A stretch of DNA of 34,310 bases from Paenibacillus agaridevorans (GTDB taxonomy: Bacteria; Bacillota; Bacilli; Paenibacillales; Paenibacillaceae): positions 268,028 through 302,337 of the forward strand of contig NZ_BDQX01000430.1 of assembly GCF_003112455.1 (NCBI RefSeq), in the 5' to 3' direction. The translations under genes were made by a program, and so were the position numbers. A model generated the notes under the pieces. The model did no database searches, was not told where the DNA came from, and worked only from the letters and a program-made list of their open reading frames with translations. Numbering within the stretch: position 1 is the first letter of the stretch; every line of letters begins with the position of its first letter. Below, in pieces: positions 8,108-17,367 of this stretch.

Positions 8108-9031
8108 GTGGCTATCGGCGCAGATTGGTATCGAAGATGTCTCCTGAGTATCGCGGGCAACAAGACGGTAAAATCCATGACAGTCAAATACGGCAAGCGG
8201 CTGTCCTCCAGATTCATCGCCGGCCGCCGATTGCATGACGCTCTCGAACAAGTGCGGGCGCTAAACGACAAGGGCATTATGGCGACGCTGGATCATCTCG
8301 GCGAAGGAGTGAAGTTTGCATCCGAAGCCGCAGGCTATCGTGACGCTTATATCAAGCTGCTGGACGGCATCGCGGAGCAAGGAGTGGACGCCAACGTTTC
8401 CCTAAAGCCCACCCAGATGGGGTTGGCGCTGGACGCCGAGGCGTCTCTCGCCAATATCCGTGCAGTTGTGAGGCATGCAGCAGATCTCGGCAACTTCGTT
8501 CGGCTCGACATGGAGGATTCGCCTTTTACGGAAGCAACCTACTCTATCGTACGCCGTCTTCGCGAGGAAGGGCTGAACAATGTCGGCACGGTCCTTCAGG
8601 CCTATCTGCACCGTTCGGCGTTAGACGCGAAGCTCTGCGTAGAGGATGGCATCCCCCTCAGACTTGTTAAGGGCGCCTACAAGGAACCACCTTCCATTGC
8701 CTACCAGCGCCACACCGAGATTGCCGAGCAGTTTAAGCGGCTCATTCGGCTCCATTTGGACCACGGCAGCTATGTTGCAATCGCCACCCATGATGATGCC
8801 ATTATCGGTTATGTCAAGAAATACGCCTCTGAACGGGGGATTCCGACATCGCGTTTTGAATTCCAGATGTTGTACGGTTTAAGAATGAAGGAGCAGGCCA
8901 AACTGGCCCGCGAAGGGTATCGGGTACGTTGTTATGTCCCTTACGGCGAGATGTGGTATCCGTATTACACGCGGCGCCTGGCAGAGAAACCCGCCAATCT
9001 GTGGTTAGTCCTGCGCAATCTCGTAAGGTAA
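8108..9031 (+). CDS. Proline dehydrogenase (monofunctional, FAD-dependent)
   Basis: Oxidises L-proline to 1-pyrroline-5-carboxylate and passes electrons to the respiratory chain; the first step of proline breakdown. The 307 residues match the short monofunctional Gram-positive type (PutB/FadM-like in Bacillus). Blocks of the (beta/alpha)8 barrel are visible in order: TLDHLGEGV, NVSLKPTQMGL, FVRLDMEDSPF, VLQAYLHRS, LRLVKGAYKE, IATHDD, FEFQMLYGLR, and the C-terminal YYTRRLAEKPANLW, whose arginines bind the substrate carboxylate. It starts with GTG at 8108 after AAAGGGGGAG. No P5C dehydrogenase gene is adjacent, so the second step must be encoded elsewhere. Its place among sporulation genes may be chance. 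Confidence 0.95.
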   Translation: MAIGADWYRRCLLSIAGNKTVKSMTVKYGKRLSSRFIAGRRLHDALEQVRALNDKGIMATLDHLGEGVKFASEAAGYRDAYIKLLDGIAEQGVDANVSLKPTQMGLALDAEASLANIRAVVRHAADLGNFVRLDMEDSPFTEATYSIVRRLREEGLNNVGTVLQAYLHRSALDAKLCVEDGIPLRLVKGAYKEPPSIAYQRHTEIAEQFKRLIRLHLDHGSYVAIATHDDAIIGYVKKYASERGIPTSRFEFQMLYGLRMKEQAKLAREGYRVRCYVPYGEMWYPYYTRRLAEKPANLWLVLRNLVR

Positions 9032-9139
9032 CAGGATTGTCAAAACTCCGGACCTTCCACTTATAGCCATTAAACGCTATTTGTTGTAAAATAGTGAGAA
9101 AACCTCTATCGACCTAGCAATCTATCACGAAGGAGACGA

Positions 9140-9394
9140 ATGTCTATGAATATATGCGAGTGCCGCAATCAAATTGAACAGCTTCGCAAAATCATGGAAC
9201 TTACGTTCGACAACCACGGATCCTTCACTGCCCCTCCTGTCCTGGAAGCCAGTCAACGTCTTGACGATGCCCTAGTTCACTATCGATTATGTCCTTTTTT
9301 CGATTCCTGCAATGAGAGTGGATGCAGGGTAAGTTGGAAGGATGTAGATCAACTGCAACTTGGCAACCAAGCCAAAAATAAAATTGCGGGATAA
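9140..9394 (+). CDS. Spo0E-like aspartyl-phosphate phosphatase
   Basis: An 84-residue protein whose middle carries the family hallmark SQRLDDALVHY (about residues 39-49), preceded by the first helix IEQLRKIMELTF. Spo0E-type proteins dephosphorylate Spo0A~P and so delay sporulation; the SQxLD motif supplies the catalytic aspartate contact. An unusual feature is the number of cysteines (CECR near the start, CPFFDSC and CRVS in the second half), which could bind a metal. Two ATGs, at 9140 and 9146, share the AGGAG at 9131, with gaps of 4 and 10 bases; either may be used. The gene is single and ends at a strong bidirectional terminator. Confidence 0.85.
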   Translation: MSMNICECRNQIEQLRKIMELTFDNHGSFTAPPVLEASQRLDDALVHYRLCPFFDSCNESGCRVSWKDVDQLQLGNQAKNKIAG

Positions 9395-9401
9395 ATGTTA
9401 A

Positions 9402-9439
9402 AAACGGCAGTCGACGCTCAAAGGCGATGACTGCCGTTT
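9402..9439. terminator. Bidirectional Rho-independent terminator
   Basis: Stem AAACGGCAGTC / GACTGCCGTTT, 11 perfect base pairs around a 16-base loop. It lies between convergent genes with stops at 9394 and 9450. Confidence 0.88.
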
Positions 9440-9449
9440 CAAATTTGGC

Positions 9450-12400
9450 CTATAGTTTATTTAACGATTGTAGTATCCGAACGAGCATAACCGTTGCTTC
9501 TCCTCGCGTTGAAGTATCGTTCGGCATTAACCTGTTGCCGCTTCGCCCGTTTACGATCCCGCTTCTCGCTGCAGCCGCAACGTAACCCTTTGCCCAATCA
9601 GCAATGTCCGCATCATCCGCAAACGAAGTTGCTCCGTCGGCTATAATGGGCAGTTGCAGGGCGCGGACGATCATCACCGTCATTTCTGCCCGTCTGATCT
9701 TCTCTTTCGGACGGAAGCTTCCGTCCTCATATCCTCTAATAATGCCGGTTTGCACAGCAGCGGCTACCGCTTGTCGCGCCCAGCTGCCGATTTGTTCCCC
9801 GTCAGAGAAAGACTGCGCAGATTCATCGATATCCGTCTGTTCTCCTATCGCCCTCATCAGCAAAACGGCAAACTCTTGGCGGCTGACATCGGCATCAGGG
9901 CGGAAGCTGTTGTCCGGATAACCGCTGACGATTCCTTTCGCCACTGCCTCGTTAATTTGTTGCTCAGCCCAATGTCCCTGCGTATCGCTAAATGGCACGA
10001 CTGGCTGTTCATTCGTTTCGGAGACGGGTTCCTCCGACTCCTCGCTCTCATTCGGAAGCGCCGGAGAAACAACGATATTCGTTGGCGGAGGCGACGAGGG
10101 AGGATTTGTCGGTTCAACCTCAGGCTCCTCCAATCCATCCACGGAGAACAAATAAGGAGTTAGCGGCGCCAACGTTAAAACGGTCTCATCCACAATTTCC
10201 CCGGTGATCAGATTAGTCATATGCGTGACGGCCCGCTCGCCAACTACCGCCTTGGCCGATACGGCTTCCGGTCCGTAATTCACAACGTTTAACAACATCT
10301 TGCCTTCGTATGTTGCGTTGCGCCATTCTACGTTGTAAGGCATTTCTCCGGTAGAAGGCTGAATCAGCTTCACATGCTGCGGGTTCATATTATCCAGAAT
10401 AGGCTCCATAAACGCTCGAATTTGCGAAGCCGTCCAATCTGCGGCCGTAATCTTATCCGAGTGGTCAAAAATATATTGCCGATCCGCAGCCGCTTGCTCC
10501 TCTCCATGAGGCGTAAGCCTGAGCGCATGCGTGCCAATCAGCAGCACTCGTCCCCCTTGCTCGATAAAACTTTTGATTCCGTCCAGAGTAGCCGGATCAA
10601 CCCGTGTCACATAAGGCACGACCAGCAGTTTGTAATCGGCAAGCGCTCCTTCTGCGATCTGTTTCTCGGAGATATATCCTGTTTTATGTCCGCTATACGA
10701 TAACGCTTCATACGCCCGCATCGTAACCGTAGAGTAATCGCCAGAAAAAATGCCGGCGGGAACCGTGTACAGAAGAGCCGCTTCCGGTTTGGCATGCTGG
10801 AATGCCGTGATCTCCCATGCCAAACGATTTAGATCCAGATTGGTGCGCCCCGCTTCGGCCACAACATCCGGACGGTGGAGGACGCTCCCCTCTCGACTGG
10901 ATGATTCGTCATAGGTTCTCTCCCAAATCCAAATCGTAGAAGCGCTGCGTCCATGTATGGCGCTTTGCCAAAGAACGCTGCGAAAATGTTTGGCTTGCTC
11001 CGGAGTGTATAACTTATCGCCGTCGGCAATGATATGATGTTCGGAATTAAATACGGGAGCCTGCTCAAAGGAGGTTTGCATATCATAGAAGCTTAGTTCC
11101 TCCATAAAACCTTTCGGCCCCTCATTGATGTAATTCCAATTATCATTGCCATTAATTTGACTGAACGCAGAGAAACGTTCTATATCGACTCCCCATGACA
11201 GACTGCCTTGCGGATCGCCCATAATTTTGGCATGCAATGGCAGATCCGGCGCCAACTCATGGATCACATCGACCATCCATTCGTGCCAGCTGGCAAAATA
11301 ATCCTGGTTAAAAACGACATAATCATAGGACCAGGGACTGGCGGTCACATTAGCGGGCATCGGCACTTCATCAAAGGAGGCATAGCTGCTCTGATAGATT
11401 CTGTTAAGCTCCGCTATATCTTCGTCATACAACTCCTCCAGATACTCATGCCACAACGGTAAAGCGTAAGCATCCTTATTCGTCTGATAAACCGATTCGT
11501 TGCTCAGCGTAATACTATGCAAGGATTCGTAGCCCGCCACTGCCGGGATCAACGCCCGCAGATAATCCTCTATGATGTCCTTGGCCCTTGGATGAAATAA
11601 GGAGAATTTAATAAAACCGTTGTTTAATACGTTCAATTCAGGCCACTTGGTTAACGCCCAAGCCGGAAAATAATGAGGCGAAATAAGCAAATTAACGGCT
11701 ATATCATGGTCCTCTGCCCGCTGCAGCGCCTGCTGAATGTCCGATTCGAGCTTGCGAGTGGAGATGACGTAATCTTTATCCTCCGAATAACCTCCCAAAT
11801 CTTCGAATCCGGCATTTTTGACGATGTTTTCGCTGCTGCCCGCTTTGGTCACGCTAAGATCGTCCACCCAGATCGTACCCGCATTTTCTGACACGATCAT
11901 TAATTTATAGCTGGTTTCTTGAGCGCCGGTCGTGTATTCGTACACCACCTCCCGCCAATCAAAGGTGCCGCTCGGGAAAGACTTGCGCTGTTTCATCGCC
12001 GCCCCTCCGGGAAACCACGTGTTTTTGGCATTTTCCCCTTTTACCCAAACCCGAAATTCATAGGTCGTATTGGGCTCGACCGGGATCGTCTGGGCTACAT
12101 TTACATATACGTTGGGCTGTATGGGCGACGCATTTGCAATTTGCAATGAAACGTCTCCCGAATGACTCACGCCTTCCACCGCAGCTGCAGTTGCGTTTAC
12201 ATTGCCCGAACGGCCTACGGTATATTGATTTACAAAATCCTTTTTGTCCAAAATGACATCTCTTGGTCCTATCTCGATCTGGATAATATTGTTGCCCAAA
12301 TCCTGGAATATAGGGATATCCTCCCGCACTTTGCCAAAATGGCCGTATCCGGTAAAGAAGATGGGCCGCTCTTCGACGGCGCCGGTGCTTCTTACCGCTG

Positions 12401-13862
12401 TGTCGCCCATAAAGGAGTAACCGGAAATATCCGGCCTTCCGCTCACGTAACGCGGGACATCCTGCGGAAGGACCGTGCCGTCCAAATAACTCTGAAGTCG
12501 GGACTCCGCTTCGCCGTACAATCGCTCAAGCTCCACGGCGACATAATAAGCCCGGCCGAGTCTGTTCCCGACGATGTCCTCTCGTCCATATTTTACGAAT
12601 TCTTTGATGACCGTATAGTTTATTCGCTCGTAATCCGTAGACAAACCTTGCGCTTCCGCAGCGAGCAGCAGTTGCTCAAGCACAGGCAGCTTGTTCATAA
12701 TCGCATCCAGCATGCCCTCCAACTCTGTCGAAGTCATGATAGCGGTTACATCGATAATCTCGGTGAGCGTTCTATTGCCTCCTGGTTCGGCTAAAGTAAA
12801 GTCGAGCGCATAGTCGTCAGCACGCGTTGGCGCAAATTCCGCCTTTATCTCAGCTACTGACCGGGCAGGTATAACCAGTTCCTGGTCCATGTTCGTCATT
12901 ATGGAAGATAACCGAAGGCTGATCTCCTCATTGCCCCAATTTACCGCAGAAACGTTATATTCGCCTGCGGATCCGCTGCCTAGCTCCTTCGGGCCTTCTA
13001 CCCAGAAGCTCCAGGGCGTGTCTGCGGAAACCAGCTGCACTTTGCCATGGGAGCCGGGACTCTTGGCTTTGCCTATACCCGGCGTCCATTCGATCCATCC
13101 GCGACGCCCCGCTCCGTCATTATCGTTAAAGAGCAGAGTAAACGGAAGTACGCCATCCGGCTTTCCTGTATAGATGGTATTCCACGGCATCTTTACCTCA
13201 TACAAAATGGTACTGCCAAGCTGCGTCGCCGCAGCTGCAATTTGATCCGCTCCCGCTACGGCCTTCCCTTCGCTGAACTGCCACACATGAGCCTGGCCAT
13301 CCATAAAGTTGATGCCATATTCCGGTCCATAAGTGCCATCCGGGCTAAAGGCAAATTGAATGCTGTCCCCTCTCCACATCGTACTGCCGGCAACGGGGGT
13401 ATGGTTATTGTCGATCACTTGAGCCGCCCAGTAGAAATAGTCGTCATCATAGGCCATATAGACATGGGCGGACAAGTCCTCTGCGTTAGCCCAACCCGAC
13501 ATCTCCACTTGGGCATCGCTTGCCGGCAACTGAAGCTGTGCAAACGGTTCCCACTTCGCTAATGTTCCATCCAGTTCCATGCCATTCGTCTGCAGGGCAA
13601 CGGCATGCTGGCTGGAGCCAAAACCGGCTTTAAACTCGTCCCACGGCCTTACCTGGACTGGCCGCAATAAGCCGGCATCGCTATCGACCGAGTCGACACT
13701 CTCAGCCCCCTCTCCTGTGAGCGCTTCCAATTCTTGACCGTAAACAGCAGCCGCGAAACACTGGGCTGTCAGCAACCCTGCAAGCAGCACGCTGAGCCCC
13801 CGTTTAGCCGGCTTAGCCAGAGCAGCTGCAAATTTGCGGAATTGCAACGGTTGTTTCATCAT
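9450..13862 (-). CDS. SLH-anchored multi-domain glycoside hydrolase, GH42-like, with CBM9-like and CBM4/9 modules
   Basis: A 1470-residue cell-surface enzyme. Order: signal peptide (1-42); CBM9-like sugar-binding domain (about 85-280, YDDDYFYWAAQVIDN, WRGDSIQFAFSP); beta/helical linker; CBM4/9-type domain (about 550-680, TTYEFRVWVKGEN, IWVDDLSV, NAGFED); clan GH-A TIM barrel (about 690-1000); Rossmann-like beta-galactosidase 'trimerisation' domain (about 1020-1120, YKLLVVPYVTRV, FIEQGGRVLLIG); Pro/Glu-rich linker; three SLH repeats (about 1290-1470) that hold it to the cell wall. Presumed catalytic acid/base is E789 in TLSNESVY and the nucleophile E941 in VFNSEHHI, 152 residues apart as usual for the clan. 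The ATG pair at 13862/13859 follows GGGAGG; the longer frame to 14012 lacks a signal peptide and was rejected. It is the last gene of the sugar locus. The GH number is tentative. Confidence 0.88.
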   Translation of the reverse strand: MMKQPLQFRKFAAALAKPAKRGLSVLLAGLLTAQCFAAAVYGQELEALTGEGAESVDSVDSDAGLLRPVQVRPWDEFKAGFGSSQHAVALQTNGMELDGTLAKWEPFAQLQLPASDAQVEMSGWANAEDLSAHVYMAYDDDYFYWAAQVIDNNHTPVAGSTMWRGDSIQFAFSPDGTYGPEYGINFMDGQAHVWQFSEGKAVAGADQIAAAATQLGSTILYEVKMPWNTIYTGKPDGVLPFTLLFNDNDGAGRRGWIEWTPGIGKAKSPGSHGKVQLVSADTPWSFWVEGPKELGSGSAGEYNVSAVNWGNEEISLRLSSIMTNMDQELVIPARSVAEIKAEFAPTRADDYALDFTLAEPGGNRTLTEIIDVTAIMTSTELEGMLDAIMNKLPVLEQLLLAAEAQGLSTDYERINYTVIKEFVKYGREDIVGNRLGRAYYVAVELERLYGEAESRLQSYLDGTVLPQDVPRYVSGRPDISGYSFMGDTAVRSTGAVEERPIFFTGYGHFGKVREDIPIFQDLGNNIIQIEIGPRDVILDKKDFVNQYTVGRSGNVNATAAAVEGVSHSGDVSLQIANASPIQPNVYVNVAQTIPVEPNTTYEFRVWVKGENAKNTWFPGGAAMKQRKSFPSGTFDWREVVYEYTTGAQETSYKLMIVSENAGTIWVDDLSVTKAGSSENIVKNAGFEDLGGYSEDKDYVISTRKLESDIQQALQRAEDHDIAVNLLISPHYFPAWALTKWPELNVLNNGFIKFSLFHPRAKDIIEDYLRALIPAVAGYESLHSITLSNESVYQTNKDAYALPLWHEYLEELYDEDIAELNRIYQSSYASFDEVPMPANVTASPWSYDYVVFNQDYFASWHEWMVDVIHELAPDLPLHAKIMGDPQGSLSWGVDIERFSAFSQINGNDNWNYINEGPKGFMEELSFYDMQTSFEQAPVFNSEHHIIADGDKLYTPEQAKHFRSVLWQSAIHGRSASTIWIWERTYDESSSREGSVLHRPDVVAEAGRTNLDLNRLAWEITAFQHAKPEAALLYTVPAGIFSGDYSTVTMRAYEALSYSGHKTGYISEKQIAEGALADYKLLVVPYVTRVDPATLDGIKSFIEQGGRVLLIGTHALRLTPHGEEQAAADRQYIFDHSDKITAADWTASQIRAFMEPILDNMNPQHVKLIQPSTGEMPYNVEWRNATYEGKMLLNVVNYGPEAVSAKAVVGERAVTHMTNLITGEIVDETVLTLAPLTPYLFSVDGLEEPEVEPTNPPSSPPPTNIVVSPALPNESEESEEPVSETNEQPVVPFSDTQGHWAEQQINEAVAKGIVSGYPDNSFRPDADVSRQEFAVLLMRAIGEQTDIDESAQSFSDGEQIGSWARQAVAAAVQTGIIRGYEDGSFRPKEKIRRAEMTVMIVRALQLPIIADGATSFADDADIADWAKGYVAAAARSGIVNGRSGNRLMPNDTSTRGEATVMLVRILQSLNKL

Positions 13863-13959
13863 TTTCCTATTCCCTCCCGTTTTATAATCGGAATGTAACC
13901 GGGCGGAGAGAGAAGTTTGCCATGTTCCCCCTCCAGCCCCTTCTATCATTCCGCCTAAA

Positions 13960-15288
13960 CTAACTTGATGACGCAGTCGGCAGCGATACCCGCTCCACCG
14001 AACCTTCCACAAATTGACCCCTCATTTGAAGAATAAACCGGATATGGGCAGGCTTGACCTGCCTTACATCCGTCAGCCCTTGAAATACGCACAGGGCCGC
14101 TGCCGTTCCGGCTGCTTCGCCAATGGCGCTGACCGAGGCCATAATCCGGTAAGAGCTGTGCGCTTCATGCGTCCCGCTGATGCATCTGGAGCTTAGCAGC
14201 AGATTGCCAGCCCCTTTCGGAATCAAGGAACGGTACGGGATATGATAATATCCCGGCTCCGGAATACGCTCAAGCCGCGTCGTACCGCCTTCAGGATCAT
14301 GAATATCAAGAGAATAAGCGCAGGCCGCAACCATATCTTCGAAGTGCCGGGTGCCGAGACAATCCTCCGCTGTAAGCTCATACTCGCCTACAATACGCCG
14401 CCCCTCTCGAATGCCGAGCTTGGGAGCGATATAGTCCAGCCTCGCATGTTGAAATGCCGGATGCTGGCGAATAGCCGCAAACAGCTCCTCCGCTTGTTTG
14501 CTTCCTTCCTTTATGCCGCGCTCGACGGTTTCCGGCTTGGTAGGGTCCACCTCCAACACCGAGGTAGAGTTGAACAAGAGCGCCTCTCCATCCGGGTAAG
14601 GGAAGCAAGTTACGCCGGTTCGCGGATTGTTGGTGCCCCCGGCCTCCTTCAACTCCTGATAAAAGGGAAGAAGCTCCCGTCTTAACGAATGGATCGCGGA
14701 CCATAACCGAATATCGGGCTGCTGGAGCAGCGACCGATCGAAGCCGCTCACCTTGAACGTCGCCGTAGCCGACTGGAGCTTGCCGTCGCTCTCCCGGCCC
14801 AGATGGTAGGATAAGCCCGCAAGAGCCGACAAATTGCCGTCTGCGGTAGCATCAAGATAGACCGGAGCGGATACGATGCCCGAATGTTTGCCGCTGATAT
14901 GCAGCTGAGCAATCCGGTTATCCCGCATGTCGGCTTGGACAACCGCGCTCCCCGTCCATATCGTCAGAAGGGGCTCTGCGCCAAGCAGCTTGTTATAGTT
15001 TGCCTTTAACTGCTGCTCGTCATAGGTTGGCACAACTTGTTCGCTGTAATGGGTGTAGGCGGCGGGAAATAGTTCCCGGTGAATGCCGCTGTTAATCGGA
15101 CGGCCGCCGCGATCGCGAAACTCGCAAATAAGCGAAACACTGGAGAAGACGCCAGTGCCTCCGACTTCATCCGCCTGCTCGATTAGCAGCACTCGCTGCT
15201 GCAGCCTTGCCGCGGCAAGAGCGGCGCTTATGCCGCCAACGCCCGCGCCGGCTATGATAATATCAAACTTGCAAATTTCTTTATTCAT
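13960..15288 (-). CDS. FAD-dependent oxidoreductase (FAD_oxidored family)
   Basis: A 442-residue flavoprotein. The Rossmann start has GAGVGG at residues 14-19 and a ribose-binding Glu at 37 (RVLLIEQ), followed by DEVGGTG. YLDATADGNLSALAG is a typical middle block of the PF12831 family. The C-terminal part, GNLLLSSRCISGTHEAHSSYRIM...GEAAGTAAAL, is the usual FAD-binding tail. Its first eight bases overlap the end of the glycosidase gene (ATGAATAA), so translation is probably coupled; a GGGGAG site precedes the ATG. Lying between two glycosidase genes, it may oxidise a sugar or a sugar acid released by them. No signal peptide is seen, so it works in the cytoplasm. The substrate cannot be read from sequence. 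Confidence 0.9.
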   Translation of the reverse strand: MNKEICKFDIIIAGAGVGGISAALAAARLQQRVLLIEQADEVGGTGVFSSVSLICEFRDRGGRPINSGIHRELFPAAYTHYSEQVVPTYDEQQLKANYNKLLGAEPLLTIWTGSAVVQADMRDNRIAQLHISGKHSGIVSAPVYLDATADGNLSALAGLSYHLGRESDGKLQSATATFKVSGFDRSLLQQPDIRLWSAIHSLRRELLPFYQELKEAGGTNNPRTGVTCFPYPDGEALLFNSTSVLEVDPTKPETVERGIKEGSKQAEELFAAIRQHPAFQHARLDYIAPKLGIREGRRIVGEYELTAEDCLGTRHFEDMVAACAYSLDIHDPEGGTTRLERIPEPGYYHIPYRSLIPKGAGNLLLSSRCISGTHEAHSSYRIMASVSAIGEAAGTAAALCVFQGLTDVRQVKPAHIRFILQMRGQFVEGSVERVSLPTASSS

Positions 15289-17347
15289 TAGCCGCTCCCC
15301 TATCTTCCAAGCCGCTTGCCAATATACGGCGAGGCGTTCCCTCATAGATCACAGTGCCATTGCGGGAAATTCGGCAGTAGCCGGGACGCATGACAATATC
15401 AAAGTTATCATTGCGGAAGATGAAGCCGCTGACTTGCACATCCCCGTCTTCGGGCGGCCTTGGATAAATCCACAGACTGCCGTCAAGCTGCGGTTCGATC
15501 CCCGCCATGCCGAACAGGAGCGCCTCCGCCCCGGACAATCCGGCGACCACATTGGCCCGCTTGTGGGCAGGAATGGCCGGCCGATCGCAATAATGCTCTT
15601 GCGGATAATAAGGCAAATGCCGGCCCATCCAGAAATGCCGCTTCAACACATCCCACGCCGCTTTATCCTTGCCTTTTTCCCAAAGCGTCAGCGCCAACAT
15701 GGGACCGTCTCCCGTATAGGAGCCGCCGCCCGACCAATCCGGATCATTTTGCTCGTAATGAAGCTCATCCTCTGCGGAAACGCTGCTTACCCCATAGGCG
15801 CCAAGAAACGCTCCCTCCCTTACCTGCTCAAACATACGATCCGCCATAACCTCCGTACATGCCCCGAAGCGCAGCGCATCGAAATATTGGATGGAATAGA
15901 TAAACTCCTCATGCCCATCAGGGTATACGGCCTTGAACCATCCTTTCTCCTCATCCCAAAGATGGCGACGAATGGACCGACGAATCGTCTCCGCCTTGGC
16001 TCGCCACTGCTCCGTCGTTTCCCGCTCCTCCCCCAGCTGCTCCGCGAGCTGGGCCAGTCTGTCATAGCTCCATGCGCGCTCGGCATTTGGACTGGCAACA
16101 ATGTGTTCGTAGCCGGCGCCCCGCATTTCCAGAAGATTATGCTGAAAGCCGTAATCCAGCAAATCGTTTGTCTGGGGAAGTCTTTGATCGTCTTGCAGCA
16201 TTAATTGACGCATGACGGGGAACAACTTCCGGCCTCCCTCGCCATATAGAAGAAGCGCGCTCCATGCAAAATGAATAAAGGACCAAAGACTATAGGAGTA
16301 AGCGACATTGGCTCCCTTGCCGCTAGGCGCAAAACGGGAATGGCGGTCAACGCCGCTGTCGGCCATCAACCCGGCCAGCTCCAGGCTTTTTTCCTCGCCC
16401 AATAACAGTCCCATTGTTTTGGCCGCGTATCCCCCCACATCCCATGGATAACAGCAAATGCCGGCTCCCTCGATTCCGGACACGACCGGGAAAGGCTGCA
16501 TGGCAAATTCCGGGTTATCCCAAAGACAGATCAGACCGCTCACGATAGAACGTCGGTAATACTCCTCGAGCCCAGGGATGTCGGATTGCAGAACAGGCAG
16601 CCGACGACTAGCCTCGGACAACCGTTTCTCCCATACTCGCCGGCTCTGATCCTCCAAAGTTTCCAGCGTACCGGCTGGAAGGAAAGGGGTGCCGGCTGCG
16701 GTCATGGCGACGCAGAAACGTATCGTCCACGACGCCCCCTCCTCCAGCACCGTCTCCAATTGACCTTCACTCGTTAGCGTGACCCTTACCTGACCGTTCT
16801 CCCAAGCCTGAGCCTGATGATCGCATTTGGCTGCCTGCTCCGATGCCGCTTCAGGCCAGCCATAGTCCCATTCGTCGTAGGGGGCATGGATCGGCCGACC
16901 TGGCGATACCTCCGGCGCAATGCCAAGCGTTATGGCTCTTCCGCTGCGGTTGCGAACCGTCACCTTTAATACAAAACCATGGCTGCCTGCAAGCGGCACC
17001 AGTTCGCTGTCCACGCCCAGCGAAAGCAGCTTGTCCGCGACAAAGTGATGATAAGTGCCCCGTCGGACAATCCGGTCCGGCTGCCAGATCTCCTCCGCGT
17101 ACAATAACCCGCAGTCTCCCTTGCCCAAATGGCCGTTGTCCGCAATATCATGCCCATCCGCTCTCAGCCCTACGGACAGTCGAAGGTCCTTCGCCGCATA
17201 GGGCGGCGCGTAACATCCGCGCACGCCCATTACCGTTCTCCGCTCGGGGGCTGTCGTACTGTAGCCGCTGCCTACCCAGATATGTTCCTTGGGGGCCAGG
17301 CTTTTGCGTATATCAAAAGCAAATTGCTGTAAAGTGTCCATTGCCAT
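15281..17347 (-). CDS. (alpha/alpha)6-barrel glycosidase (six-hairpin superfamily)
   Basis: A 688-residue protein without a signal peptide, hence probably cytoplasmic and acting on imported oligosaccharides. Residues 1-260 look like the beta-sandwich that precedes the barrel in GH63/GH65/GH78-like enzymes. About 270-610 has the repeated helix-hairpin pattern with conserved blocks ICCYPWDVGGY (Asp303 a good acid candidate), NVAYSYSLWSFIHFAW, IVASPNAERAWSYDRLAQL and GGSYTGDGPMLALTL. The final 60 residues (LDGSLWIYPRPP, DVQVSGFIFR) form the C-terminal beta-sheet. The ATG at 17347 has AAGGAG nine bases before it; a longer frame to 17440 overlaps the upstream gene and was rejected. It begins 20 bp after the solute-binding protein gene, so it is co-transcribed. 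The exact GH family is undecided. Confidence 0.85.
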   Translation of the reverse strand: MAMDTLQQFAFDIRKSLAPKEHIWVGSGYSTTAPERRTVMGVRGCYAPPYAAKDLRLSVGLRADGHDIADNGHLGKGDCGLLYAEEIWQPDRIVRRGTYHHFVADKLLSLGVDSELVPLAGSHGFVLKVTVRNRSGRAITLGIAPEVSPGRPIHAPYDEWDYGWPEAASEQAAKCDHQAQAWENGQVRVTLTSEGQLETVLEEGASWTIRFCVAMTAAGTPFLPAGTLETLEDQSRRVWEKRLSEASRRLPVLQSDIPGLEEYYRRSIVSGLICLWDNPEFAMQPFPVVSGIEGAGICCYPWDVGGYAAKTMGLLLGEEKSLELAGLMADSGVDRHSRFAPSGKGANVAYSYSLWSFIHFAWSALLLYGEGGRKLFPVMRQLMLQDDQRLPQTNDLLDYGFQHNLLEMRGAGYEHIVASPNAERAWSYDRLAQLAEQLGEERETTEQWRAKAETIRRSIRRHLWDEEKGWFKAVYPDGHEEFIYSIQYFDALRFGACTEVMADRMFEQVREGAFLGAYGVSSVSAEDELHYEQNDPDWSGGGSYTGDGPMLALTLWEKGKDKAAWDVLKRHFWMGRHLPYYPQEHYCDRPAIPAHKRANVVAGLSGAEALLFGMAGIEPQLDGSLWIYPRPPEDGDVQVSGFIFRNDNFDIVMRPGYCRISRNGTVIYEGTPRRILASGLEDRGAANE

Positions 17348-17367
17348 CGTGCTAAACTCCTTCAACG

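Noticed and set aside
12162..12794. A 210-codon open frame on the plus strand.
   Set aside because: It is antisense to the SLH glycosidase, whose domains cover this stretch without a break; no start signal or family features.
13863..14012. An N-terminal extension of the SLH glycosidase by 50 residues.
   Set aside because: It would overlap the upstream gene, has no ribosome binding site and would bury the signal peptide; the ATG pair at 13862/13859 has GGGAGG.
15083..16204. A 373-codon open frame on the plus strand.
   Set aside because: It lies wholly opposite the FAD-oxidoreductase and glycosidase genes, has no ribosome binding site, and its Arg/Pro/Ile-rich product resembles no protein family.
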